Assembly: GCA_033032865.1 (NCBI GenBank)
Contig: JAWHQI010000263.1
Location: 2,790,001 to 2,854,000, forward strand
Direction of reading: 5' to 3'
Origin: Dactylorhiza incarnata
Taxonomy: Eukaryota > Streptophyta > Magnoliopsida > Asparagales > Orchidaceae
DNA: 64,000 nucleotides
The notes under the pieces: generated by a model
The model's input: only the letters and a program-made list of their open reading frames with translations
What the model was told of the DNA's origin: nothing
Databases searched by the model: none
Part shown: positions 45,901 to 55,799 of the stretch, in pieces
Numbering within the stretch: the stretch's first letter is position 1
How the letters are laid out: each line of letters opens with the position of its first letter
Program-made: the position numbers and the translations under genes

Positions 45901-46338
45901 TGCTCTACAAGTGGATTCTGTACTTCTTCGGAGGACACATTATTACCTGGCACAGCAAGAAACATTCTGTGGTTGCTCGCTCATCTGTTGAAGTTGAGTA
46001 TCGTTCAATGACCGTTGTTGCATCTGAGCTCACATGGCTAGAAAGTTTTCTAGGTGATTTGGGAGTCAAACTTTCCTCACCGGCCACTCTATTTTGTGAC
46101 AGTCAAGTTGCTATACACATTGCCAAGAATCTTGTATTCCATGAATGAACCAAACACATTGAAGTTGATTGTCATTTCATTCAGGATAAAGTTCAATTGA
46201 AGAAGTTGGAATTAAAGCATGTTCCTGCTGCTGGGCAAGTTGCGGATATTCTCAACAAGGCCTTACCATGACCGTTATACTATCAGTTCTTATCCAAGCT
46301 TGGTGCTTACGATCTGTATGCTCCAGCTTGCAGGGGAG
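42975..46338 (+). pseudogene. Copia-C gag-pol remnant
   Basis: In order: a decayed zinc-knuckle region (about 43000-43090), the protease (TWIVDSSVTHHLTP, about 43285), pre-integrase and integrase with VYTPQQNGVAERKNRHILE (about 44090-44145), a Pro/Ser/Thr-rich linker, RT (LHQLDVKNASLNGDL, TYGLKQSPRAWFDKF, LLVYVDDVLITGDDSKG, 44845-45480) and RNase H (RCSTSGF, then SKKHSVVARSSVEVEYR). Frameshifts occur around 43500, 44160-44400, 44640 and 45930, with stops such as that at 46146 after VFHE. The RT YVDD box is intact. Confidence 0.85.
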
Positions 46339-46545
46339 TGTTGAAGAAAATATGTAAAAAGGCTTAAAATAAGGCCCATCTAGGGTCCACTACCTCTTTA
46401 GGTTTTAGTTTCACATCTTAGAATGAGATTTCTGCTCATATCTCTCTTCCTATATAAATGTACAAATACTTGTATGTATGATATATATGATTGAGAAATT
46501 AATAAAATTATCGTTTATTTCTCTCATTTCTCATGTATTTCTACA
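46339..46545 (+). repeat. Copia-C 3' LTR
   Basis: A 207-bp LTR. TATATAAATG at 46451-46460 is a likely TATA box. It ends 108 bp from the CLPX donor site, so LTR promoter or polyadenylation signals lie close to the CLPX exon, on the opposite strand. Confidence 0.85.
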
Positions 46546-46653
46546 AGAAGCATTAGTCCTTCAGAGTCCATTGCTTAACAAAGTTAATATTTGATGCAAA
46601 GCATATTGATACATGATATCAAGAAAAAAAAACATTGTCATTTTTAGAAGTAC

Positions 46654-46758
46654 CTGAACAAGTTGGTCCTCACTAAGCCCAGATAAACTAACTATTATTG
46701 GGAACCGACCAACAAATTCTGGAATGAGGCCGTATGCTATAAGATCTCCACTTTCTAC
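46654..46758 (-). CDS. CLPX: CLPX exon (arginine-finger exon)
   Basis: This 105-nt, 35-codon exon begins [20 protein letters not shown] and ends SEDQLVQ. The IPEFVGR motif holds the arginine finger that senses ATP in the neighbouring subunit of the hexamer. The acceptor is TTTTTTGCAG and the donor is CAG/GTACTT. The next coding base lies about 46.3 kb away at 351, where the reading frame resumes exactly (VLTEPKN follows LVQ, as in other ClpX proteins). The 3' LTR of a Copia element ends only 108 bp downstream of the donor. Confidence 0.94.
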
Positions 46759-46862
46759 CTGCAAAAAAGCTCCATAATGAAAATACAACAAAATTTGGGG
46801 AAAAAGAAAAAGGGGTAATTATAGACAAACTGATTCGCCCAACTCATATATTTTCTACTTAC

Positions 46863-46962
46863 TGATTCCAATAAGGATGAAGTCACTGCAGCATTTGTTG
46901 GTCCACCAGTCTTCATGTTAGCACGAACTGGCGCTCCAAAGCCAATTGACGAATCTTGACGT
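46863..46962 (-). CDS. CLPX: CLPX exon (IGF-loop exon)
   Basis: This 100-nt exon encodes RRQDSSIGFGAPVRANMK followed by TGGPTNAAVTSSLLES. The IGF tripeptide is the ClpX loop that docks into hydrophobic clefts on the ClpP ring, so this subunit should be able to partner a ClpP protease. The acceptor is CATCAG and the donor is TCA/GTAAGT. It is separated by 104 bp from the exon at 46654-46758 and joins to it in phase 0. Confidence 0.94.
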
Positions 46963-47057
46963 CTGATGTACAGCAAAATGTTAGCCCTCTCTCTTCAGCA
47001 TAAGCTACATACTCAAGATGGCTTCTGCATGTATCTAGCATCATGAAAATGAGTTAC

Positions 47058-47128
47058 CTTTCTGAAATTGTCTTTTCCAAATCAACAAAAGCACCACCGC
47101 ATATAAAAAGAATATTCTTTGTATCTAT
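47058..47128 (-). CDS. CLPX: CLPX exon (ILFICGGAF exon)
   Basis: This is a 71-nt exon of CLPX that begins IDTKNILFICGGAFVDLEK and continues TISE plus two bases of the next codon. This is one of the most conserved ClpX segments, in the large AAA+ subdomain around the sensor-1 region. The acceptor is CTGCAG and the donor is AAAG/GTAAC. The exon ends in phase 2 and the Arg codon is completed by the exon at 46863-46962 after a 95-bp intron. No stop or indel is seen, so it looks maintained by selection. Confidence 0.93.
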
Positions 47129-47699
47129 CTGCAGGTCAAAACAGAATCCATTAAAACACAAAACTAACAGCTCAAGCCCATATCTTTTCGAACATCCACA
47201 TGATTCCAAATTTATACCGTATACCATTTTCAGATACTTCCAACAAATAGAGAGGAAAACTATAATAGGTTAGACATCAATCTTACCGTTGGACAAAACT
47301 AGACCCAAAATGATTCACACCGAGTTAAAGGCTAATAACAAGCACCTAAATTCAATTCCACAAAAACAAAACACTCGCCGAAAGATTGTATTATGTCATG
47401 CATGCACAATTGATCAAAAGTAAGGATCCATGTTTAACTAGAGTATATGAGTTTATCATCAGGTCCTTGAGTTGAAGCAAGGATCCATGTATCCATGTTT
47501 ATCTTTGTGTGCCTCTAAGAATTTGAAAGACTCTCAACATTGGGATCACTTTAGTGATTCCTACCCAAAATGTACTGCAGATGCAATTAAATTGATGAAA
47601 AAGGAGGATAGCTTCATGTGCATGTCTTCCTCATGAGAGTAAGCATGGAATTGGATATAGTGCGAACATATGTTCTTCACGCACTAGAGAGTCCAATTA
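47129..47699. other. CLPX intron sequence, no gene seen
   Basis: AT-rich sequence following the exon at 47058-47128. Around 47560-47850 there are faint traces that may be the gag part of the downstream Copia relic. Confidence 0.5.
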
Positions 47700-49636
47700 C
47701 TAGTGCCCCACCAGGAAGGGGCACCGGTTGCCATGAACGGGCAGCGATCATGGTGGTAGCAGATAGTCCGGTCCACACTCAACATGGTTCTTAAGCTATT
47801 AAGTTTCACATGGACTTGCTCCTTCTAGAAATAGCGTTCCTCAAGTTTTCTGTCTGTTGATGAGTTTGATGCCTTTCAACATCTCTTACACCCTTAGAGT
47901 GATCCCTCGATAGCCAGATTCTCCACTGCCTATGTCAATTCATGTATACCAAGTGCACATATTGCATCCTCCTCTCAATTTGAATAAATCATTGACTCTA
48001 GTGCTACAGATCATATGATTGAGTTACTCTCAGCTTTTACCTCTTACACTCCTCTATATGGCCATGACAAAGTCATTGTTGCTGATGATTTAATATCATC
48101 AATTGTGAGTGAAGGGACAATTCCTTGTTCACCTGCTATCTCTCTTTCGTTTGTTTTACATGAGACAAAATTCCTTTGTAACGTAATATACTAATATCTA
48201 TAAGTCATTTAACCAAATCCTAGAATTGCTCTATAACATTTTTTATGTGTGTTTCCCGGGAATCTGGCTACGAAGCAGCACATTGATAGTGATAGGAATC
48301 ATGGGGTAATACACATCTTGCATCATGAGCCTTCACATGTCCTCTCCACTTACAGTGTGTCTTCTCTTATGGATGTTCATTGTTGGCACAAACGACTCAG
48401 ACATCTCTCCTATTATCTACAAAAAAAGTTTATGCTTTCAGTTTTTTTCTTAAAAAATTTACAAATGATGCTTGTGATCCATCGAAACATGTTCATCATA
48501 GTCCAAATAATGTCTCTCTACCTAGTATTTCTCCTTTTTAATGTTATCCATATTGATGTATGGGATCATTTCCCTATTTTAACTTTATATGAATTCTGAT
48601 GGTTTGTCACATTTATTAACTATTTTTCCTGCAATATTTGGGTGTATTTATAAAAAAGTGAGTGTTTACTATTTAAAATTTTTCCATAAAATACTAATGA
48701 CTCAATTTGCGTACTTATTAGAGTCCTTCGTAATGATAACGTGAGTATGATAGAATGAGTTTGTGTTTGGGAGTAATTTAGTCAACAATGTCATAATTCA
48801 TCAAACTACTTGTATCAATTTGATGGAGAAGAGACGAATAAATTATATTTGATGTCCCAAAAATGCATATTTGTTGGTTACTCGTTTACCAATGATTTAT
48901 GTTGTTATCAACCTCCATCTAGTCGCTTCCTTTGTACAATGGAGGCTACTTTTCGTGAGGGGGTCTTATTTTCACACCAAGACCTCTGATTCTCGTCGGA
49001 GGAAGAAGTGTTATGATGAGAATCAATTTGTTGGAGAAGAGACGAATATTGGTTATTACCTCTTTCTCTATTTGTCCTCTTATGCATACACCATCACTTA
49101 TAATTTATTATTCACCATTGATGCATGCTACTCCAACTTGCATACATACACCACCACGCATGCCTGACTCTTCACCTATTATGCATGCAGCTCTTTAAAG
49201 AATGGTATGCTTGCCCTTCCTACATCCTATCTTTGCATGCACACAGATTCAGAACATGATCTTCACCGACAGATTTCCCACTCTAAAAGTAAAACAGGTT
49301 AACATTAATCATCTTATATCCAATTATGTTAAATATGATGACTCACCTCTAAAGATAACCTAAATATGTAATCTATCCTTGATTGTTATTCTTAAACATT
49401 GACAGGGTGCTATTGGAGAATTTGAATGGAAAAAGTTAATGTAGGAGGAAATGCTAGCCTTAGAAAAATCAGGCATGGAAATCTCCCAACTTTCTCCTGG
49501 AAAAAGTAGTTAAATCAAGGTAAGATTTTTTTCAATAAAGTAGAATCAAGAGGAAGTTGTGGAACAAAATAAAGATTGGTGGCTCAGGGATACACTCAAA
49601 CCCAAGGGGTTTATCAAGTAATCCGCGCACATGTTA

Positions 49637-52097
49637 CGAAGATGGATTACATTCGGATGTTGCCATCTTGTGTAGCATGTACTTGATGTGAATTACAACA
49701 ACTATATGTGAAGAATGCATTCCTTCACAACAATTTAGAAGATGATGTATACATGAGCATTCTCTATGGTTTCTCCCAGACAGAGCAGGGATGCGTCTAC
49801 CACCTTAAAAAAATCATTTTATGGTTTGGAAAAATCATTTTATGGTTTGGTAGACTTCGCAAAGTTATGACCACCTTTGGATACAAACAAGGACATTCCG
49901 GTCATACTCTATTTATCAAACGACAACGGAAAAAGGTACATGTTTTCATTGTACCTGCGGATGATATTGTTATCATACAAGATGATACTGAGGAGATCGC
50001 AAGGCTGCAAACACACTTGTGCAAGGAATTTGAGATCAAAGATTTAGGTAAATTGAAGTACTTTTTGAGATTGAAGTTGCAAGCTATAGTCGAGAAATTT
50101 TTTATATATTTCAACATAAGTATATCTGGATCTTTTAGAAGAAAATGGATCTGAACCTATGGATACCCCCATTGAAGTTAACCGAAGGATAAATAAAATT
50201 ATGGCGATTGACATACGCCACACCCAATTTCTATTCGCAGCCTTTTGATATACACAGCCCATAAACCGCTACGTGCACACCATGTTGTTATTCATAGCCC
50301 AAAACAAAAACAAAAATTCACATTCAAATTTCTAAATTTCAACTACACATTCATGCACAACACCAGGATAGGAAGAAAATATATGTCATTAGGAGCTTAA
50401 CTGATCCATTCTATCCAGTTGTTTCATCTTTCAAGAGGTTTATATATTTTTTACGAGTAATGAAATTGAAATTACTAAGTTCATTCCAAATTTACTGTTG
50501 TGGGTTTAAAATTGAAATATTTTGAGCTATTGTACTTTCATTGTTGTAATGTCTTAGTAATTGTTAGGTGTCTTAGTGTAAATGGCCTTTGGAGAGTGCA
50601 AAACGTTTAATTTTTCCTTCCACTTTTTCTAGCATTAGTTACACATCTTGGCCTAGCATTCGAAAGACCTATTTTTCTGGTACTGCTAAGTTATTAATCA
50701 ATATTATTAACTGTGAAAAAAATGAACCCTAAAACAAAACAAAAAAACATGAGAAATAGAGATGGAAAAACGACATAGGGCATTAATAGCATATGTGGAA
50801 GTCACTCCAGTGAGATACCTCCGGTGTTGGTGGCGGAATGGAGAGCTGCCAAAGTCCGGCGAGGTTGCGAAGATGGATTACATTTGGGTGTTGCCATCTT
50901 GTGTAGCATGTACTTGATGTGAATTACAACAACTATATGTGAAGAATGCATTCCTTCACAACAATTTAGAAGATGATGTATACATGAGCATTCTCTATGG
51001 TTTCTCCCAGACAAAGCAGGGATGCGTCTACCACCTTAAAAAATCATTTTATGGTTTGGAAAAATCATTTTATGGTTTGGTAGACTTCGCAAAGTTATGA
51101 CCACCTTTGGATACAAACAAGGACATTCCGGTCATACTCTATTTATCAAACGACAACGGAAAAAGGTACACGTTTTCATTGTACCTGCGGATGATATTGT
51201 TATCATACAAGACGATACTGAGGAGATCGCAAGGCTGCAAACACACTTGTGCAAGGAATTTGAGATCAAAGATTTAGGTAAATTGAAGTACTTTTTGAGA
51301 TTGAAGTTGCAAGCTATAGTCGAGAAATTTTTTATATATTTCAACATAAGTATATCTGGATCTTTTAGAAGAAACTGGATCTGAACCTATGGATACCCCC
51401 ATTGAAGTTAACCGAAGGATAAATAAAATTATGGCGATTGACATACGCCACACCCAATTTCTATTCGCAGCCTTTTGATATACGCAGCCCATAAACCGCT
51501 ACGTGCACACCATGTTGTTAATCATAGCCCAAAACAAAAGCAAAAATTCGCATTCAAATTTCTAAATTTCAACTACACATTCATGCACAACACCAGGATA
51601 GGAAGAAAATATATGTCATTAGGAGCTTAACTGATCCATTCTATCCAGTGTTTCATCTTTCAAGAGGTTTATATATTTTTTACGAGTAATGAAATTGATA
51701 TTACTAAGTTCATTCCAAATTTACTGTTGTGGGTTTAAAATTGAAATATTTTGAGCTATTGTACTTCCATTGTTGTAATGTCTTAGTAATTGCTAGGTGT
51801 CTTAGTGTAAATGGCCTTTGGAGAGTGCAAAACATTTAATTTTTCCTTCCACTTTTTCTAGCATTAGTTACACATCTTGGCCTAGCATTCGAAAGACCTA
51901 TTTTTCTGGTACTGCTAAGTTATTAATCAATATTATTAACTGTGAAAAAAATGAACCCTAAAACAAAACAAAAAAACATGAGAAATAGAGATGGAAAAAC
52001 GACATAGGGCATTAATAGCATCTGTGGAAGTCACTCCAGTGAGATACCTCCGGTGTTGGCGGCGGAATGGAGAGCTGCCAAAGTCCGGCGAGGTTGC
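49637..52097 (+). repeat. 1231-bp tandem duplication (Copia-D plus TIR element)
   Basis: Copy 1 is 49637-50867 and copy 2 is 50868-52097. Each carries the Copia RT segment followed by most of the TIR element. I count roughly 18 differences, about 1.5 percent. The join is visible where GGCGAGGTTGCG passes into AAGATGGATTAC at about 50868; at the end of copy 2 the same GGCGAGGTTGCG continues into CGCTCAGGCG. Confidence 0.9.
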
Positions 52098-52274
52098 GCG
52101 CTCAGGCGAGGGCTAGGCAAGACAGCGCCGAACTGGCGGAATAGGAGAAGAGGCGCTGGTATCGGGAAAAATAAAGGGGCGTTGCGATCATGAAGAGGTA
52201 GGGTTTCTGATTTCTATTTTTAAAACTTAAAGCATGGTCTGCGAATAGCCAGTTTGGGTGTGCGTATATCAATC
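51436..52274. mobile_element. Non-coding TIR element inserted in Copia-D
   Basis: An 839-bp element. The left end GATTGACATACGCCACACCC and the right end (reverse complement GATTGATATACGCACACCC) are imperfect terminal inverted repeats of about 38 bp, each leading into CTATTCGCAG. Copia-D RT sequence resumes at 52275. A truncated first copy lies at 50206-50867. No transposase frame is present. A target duplication is not clear, so the superfamily is open. Confidence 0.65.
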
Positions 52275-52800
52275 AGACGAAGATAAATTTGATGCCTCAA
52301 GCTACCAGAGACTTGTGACAGGCTCATATATCTGTCACACACTCATCTTGACATCATATACATCGTAGGACTGTTGAGCAAGTACATGCATGCTCCTAGG
52401 ATCTTGCAAAAATAAGCAGGAGATTTAGTCTTAAGGTATCTCAAGAAGGCTCCAGGACAAAAAATTCTATTATCATGAAATGAGCACTTGAAAATCGAAG
52501 TCTTCGTTGATACTGAATAGGCTGACAATCAAGATGCAATGAAGTTACTAGATTGGCAATCAAGATGATAGGAAGCTTGTCTCTAGTTACTAGGCATTTG
52601 TTGTCGTAACTTAGTAACCGAGTAAAAAAAAGTTGTGGCTAGATCTATTGCAAAAGTCCAATATCTATGTTACAACATTTATGCAACGACCTATGCTTGA
52701 TATTTATCCTTAATGATCTTGTACTTCTGCCAACAAACATAATATCCTCGTGTTCAAACACCCTATTATTCATTTCCTTTCCTTTCAAACATGACACTGT

Positions 52801-53610
52801 AGCCGCTCGCCAGAGGAAGTCACCTCGCCTCTTCTCTACTATCCCCCATCCAATTATTTTGACACCATCCCAAATGGAATTAAAAATAGAAAAATGAAAA
52901 ACAGACGATCTCTAGTCACCACTAACATCTTGCAACACACAAAGGATCTTCAATACTTAGACGATACCTAGCATGATATAAGCATCAATTTATCGGAAAA
53001 AAAATTAATCAAACAGTATGAGAGTATATGCACAACCTTTTTCACCCTAAACTATTGTTTTTCAGGGAACAAGTGACATGTGATGATGAACAAAATCCAA
53101 AATCAAAAAAATCAAAAAAAAGTATTAGTTTGTCCATGCAATAAAATCATGATGACCTATCACTGGCACACATCTATTGAACGAACTCGCGTCACTAACA
53201 CTCATCCGGTGAGCAGAACACTAGAAACCTAATTTATGATTCAAATTGCAGTAAGGTTCCTTTTGTAAGCTCAATGAGAGCTTAAAAGGGCATAGAAAAG
53301 ATAACGGCAAGGACAGACTGAATCCCACATGCGTTCGTTCCACTCTATCTACTTACTATAATGAAATAAAAATAAAAGCAGGAAGAATCCCAAATCTAAT
53401 ATACCTGCTTGACTAACTTATACCCAAGTGCTTTTGTACAAGCAGCAGAAACTATGATGATTACATTTACGGCATAGAGCATAATAAGTGCAATAAAACA
53501 TGCAAAGCATACCATAAGAAGCACATCTTCACAAAAATAATAAAACGAGATTCTGAAACTTAAGCAATCTCAGATCATAAAATAGTGCAAATACAAACTG
53601 TAGCATGTAC
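52801..53610. other. CLPX intron sequence, no gene seen
   Basis: AT-rich sequence up to the donor of the exon at 53611-53667. No recognisable TE or coding sequence. Confidence 0.5.
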
Positions 53611-53667
53611 CTGTAAAGTCTCTCCACGAGGATGCTTCCTAGATGACTTCTCAGGAACATTGACGAT
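53611..53667 (-). CDS. CLPX: CLPX exon (RKH-loop exon)
   Basis: This is a 57-nt, 19-codon exon of the ClpX unfoldase. ClpX is the AAA+ hexamer that recognises, unfolds and threads substrates into the ClpP peptidase; plant CLPX proteins are mitochondrial. It encodes VNVPEKSSRKHPRGETLQ preceded by one Ile. RKHP matches the RKH loop at the ClpX pore entrance. The acceptor reads ATGCAG and the donor CAG/GTACATG on the minus strand. It joins in phase to the exon at 47058-47128 across a 6482-bp intron. The expected upstream exon, which would end near ALLKMLEGT, was not found between 53668 and 64000, so the upstream intron is at least 10.3 kb. Confidence 0.9.
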
Positions 53668-53849
53668 CTGCATGGTACTTAGGGATATCATTTGATAGTT
53701 GATTATGCAGAATTACATTACAAAGATTCGACAATGGAAAACAGTCTCCAAATACAAAAAACACAGTAAGAAGACAACCATTTACTGAATGACAGGTTAT
53801 AAAAATGATCCAGGCAGATCTAGCATCAAAAATAAAGTCTCCAATGGGT

Positions 53850-54440
53850 CGTCTCCGTCCCGTTCATTTCAACTCAATGAACACCTCACTTCTTTCAATT
53901 TATGAGATCTTTGAGCTTGCATATATTGTGTAGTAACTCATACAATGACAAAAATACCAGTTCTAGTAGAAACTATATAGGCCAATTTTTCGACAAGTCC
54001 CCAACAAAAAGATGAATCATCAACGAGTTCTACATTATCTAACATTATACAAATATCTATGGGAGAATTAGCAGCCTTCCAACCAAGAAGGATATTTTCT
54101 TCAAGGTCAGTAACATGTTTCCACAGAGAAAAACACTTCATATTTCATCCAGTCAAACAACTACAACAAAGCACTTATGCAAGTAGTGTGTTACCTTAAA
54201 AGACACATTGTTGGTCATTGCCATTAAGTAAGACATCATCTATACAATCAGTATAACAAAAGTTCACGGTATGTGTTAGGCGAAGATGGAGTGATTAGTT
54301 ATGCTTGTGTGAAGACCAACCTTGGGAAAACATGTACAAATTTTACCAAATCAAGGCTTAGGGCTCTGTGTTCAAGGCCATATATATTCTTGAATGGGAA
54401 AATATGGTGCTCCGCTCAAGTAACATACTCTGATGGTTTT
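53850..54440 (-). pseudogene. Copia RT fragment (minus strand)
   Basis: Short decayed pieces in RT order on the minus strand: NIYGLEHRAL (from YGLKQSPRAW, about 54400), a CIDDVLLNGND box (about 54230), LLGWKAANSPIDI (about 54090), VEKLAYIVSTRTGIFV (about 53960) and VVTQYMQAQRSHKL (about 53900). The pieces lie in more than one frame. It sits less than 200 bp from a CLPX exon, in the same orientation. Confidence 0.6.
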
Positions 54441-54492
54441 GCATCTAACTGATTCCTAAAAATCATTGTAGACAGGAAATATTTGCATTAAT

Positions 54493-54717
54493 CTATAATA
54501 CAAACCAACCTTGATTGATGGCAACGGATGGGGGAATCCAAGCTGAATTAAGCAGGGAAACTGGAGAGATTGTGCCAAAATAACCAATCTCATAAATCTG
54601 AGTGACGCCTTCTGCACTAGACAAGGCACAGATCGATCCATCTACACATCTAGATGATATTACATAGTAAACACCCACCAAGAGGAAATAGGATCTTCTC
54701 ATGCATCCCACATTCAT
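54493..54717 (-). other. Unrecognised 74-codon coding-like frame
   Basis: A frame with coding-like composition (RCVDGSICALSSAEGVTQIY, then YFGTISPVSLLNSAWIPPSV) ending near a donor-like AATCAAG/GTTGG. I do not recognise it. It could belong to the neighbouring Copia relic or be a captured host exon. The rest of 54441-55362 shows no gene. Confidence 0.3.
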
Positions 54718-55362
54718 GAGTCATTTCCAAAGAAGATTCTACAGCCTGCTCTTATGTCTTAGGGAATAGAGATGGACAAGAGAGATTAGATAAAACAACA
54801 TAAAGGGATGAGTAATCAAATGAAAGGTATGAGCGAATGAGATAAGAAATGTGTCACCGCTTACCTTTTTATAGAGAATGTGAAATTAGAGATTTGGAAA
54901 CTCAGCAGTAGGAGGATGCTCAACAAATTCTAATGAAGGTGTATCTGGGCAAGGGCAAGGTCGATTATTAAAAACCTAAAGAGAGGTAAAGCTAGGGATA
55001 AAGGCCTTTGAAAGACAATGAGTAGGCGGTGACTCAATGAAGGTGGATGGTGAGAAAAAATGAGCCTTCTAATGAAAGATAACATTGGCTAACCTGCGAG
55101 GAGTCAGGTAAGAGGATAATAACATCAACTAGGTACCCTCGTATGAAGAGAAAATGTTGTTTGGATGCGAGAGAGTGTAGAGGGGTGATATGTCATTAAG
55201 AATAGATGAGGTGAGGGAATATAATTGATGAGACTACAAGTTGTTAAAATGGCATTCCTCAAAACTAATGAGGTACACACATATGAAACATAAACACATG
55301 GAAATATTAAGAATGGAGGCTCTTGTGTTCAGTAAGTTTGATCGAGATGCATAAGTACACAA

Positions 55363-55473
55363 TGTTATAAATATTAATATTTTTTACTTTGTTCTATCCC
55401 TATGTAATAACCCCCTACTATATGTAGAGGGCCTCTCTCTTTTCACGTAATGAAAAAAGCATTTTTTCTAACA
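55363..55473 (+). repeat. Copia-E 5' LTR
   Basis: 111 bp, TGTTATAAATA to TTTTTTCTAACA. The primer site TGGTATCAAAGC starts at 55474. Confidence 0.85.
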
Positions 55474-55799
55474 TGGTATCAAAGCTCTAGTCGCTCGATA
55501 CTTGCACCGACTCTCATCTTCCTCAACACAGATTGGCGAACGGGCCTTCTCTTCCCCCCACCGACCCTTCCCCGTCTCTTCCACTGCAGATCTTTCTCAT
55601 TTCTAACAAATCATTCTTATTCTAAACCCGCGCGTACATCGGCGTACTGGACGATCGGCTTCGCCTGATGCCATCTTCTTCGGCAACCGTCCAATTTGTG
55701 TGATGTTTCCAGAAAAGATTTGTTTCTCCCTCCTCTATTCCATACTAGGAGGATCGATCAATTGATTCATTGGATCTCTCTAAATCATTGTTCGAGTGT

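Larger units (their letters stand above)
42973..46545 (+). mobile_element. 5'-truncated Copia element (Copia-C)
   Basis: A plus-strand Copia beginning abruptly in gag at the end of LTR-B. Pol is closely related to Copia-1 but degraded. The 3' LTR is 46339-46545 (TGTTGAAGAAA to TTTCTACA), directly preceded by the purine tract GCAGGGGAG. The 5' LTR, leader and most of gag are absent. The LTR sequence differs from that of Copia-1. Confidence 0.85.
352..46653 (-). other. CLPX: Giant CLPX intron (46302 bp)
   Basis: This is the interval between two exons that are adjacent in protein order (donor at 46653-46652, acceptor AG at 353-352). It starts GTACTT and ends TTCAG on the minus strand. About 42 kb of it can be assigned to nested LTR retrotransposons, a Helitron and smaller elements. 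Original intron sequence is probably limited to 352-1177, parts of 5983-9261 and 46546-46653. Splicing across it is inferred from the exact phase continuity and has not been observed. Confidence 0.88.
47700..52800 (+). mobile_element. Degenerate Copia (Copia-D)
   Basis: Plus-strand relic. Protease (IIDSSATDHMIELLSAF, about 47990), pre-integrase (DVHCWHKRLRHLSYY, about 48380), scattered integrase, RT (VKNAFLHNNLEDDVYM at 49700; FIVPADDIVIIQDD, where the family has YVDD, at about 49955; EFEIKDLGKLKYFL) and, after an inserted TIR element, SYQRLVTGSYI (about 52295) and a weak RNase H to about 52800. Stops occur throughout. No LTR pair was found. The RT segment is present twice because of a tandem duplication. 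Confidence 0.75.
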
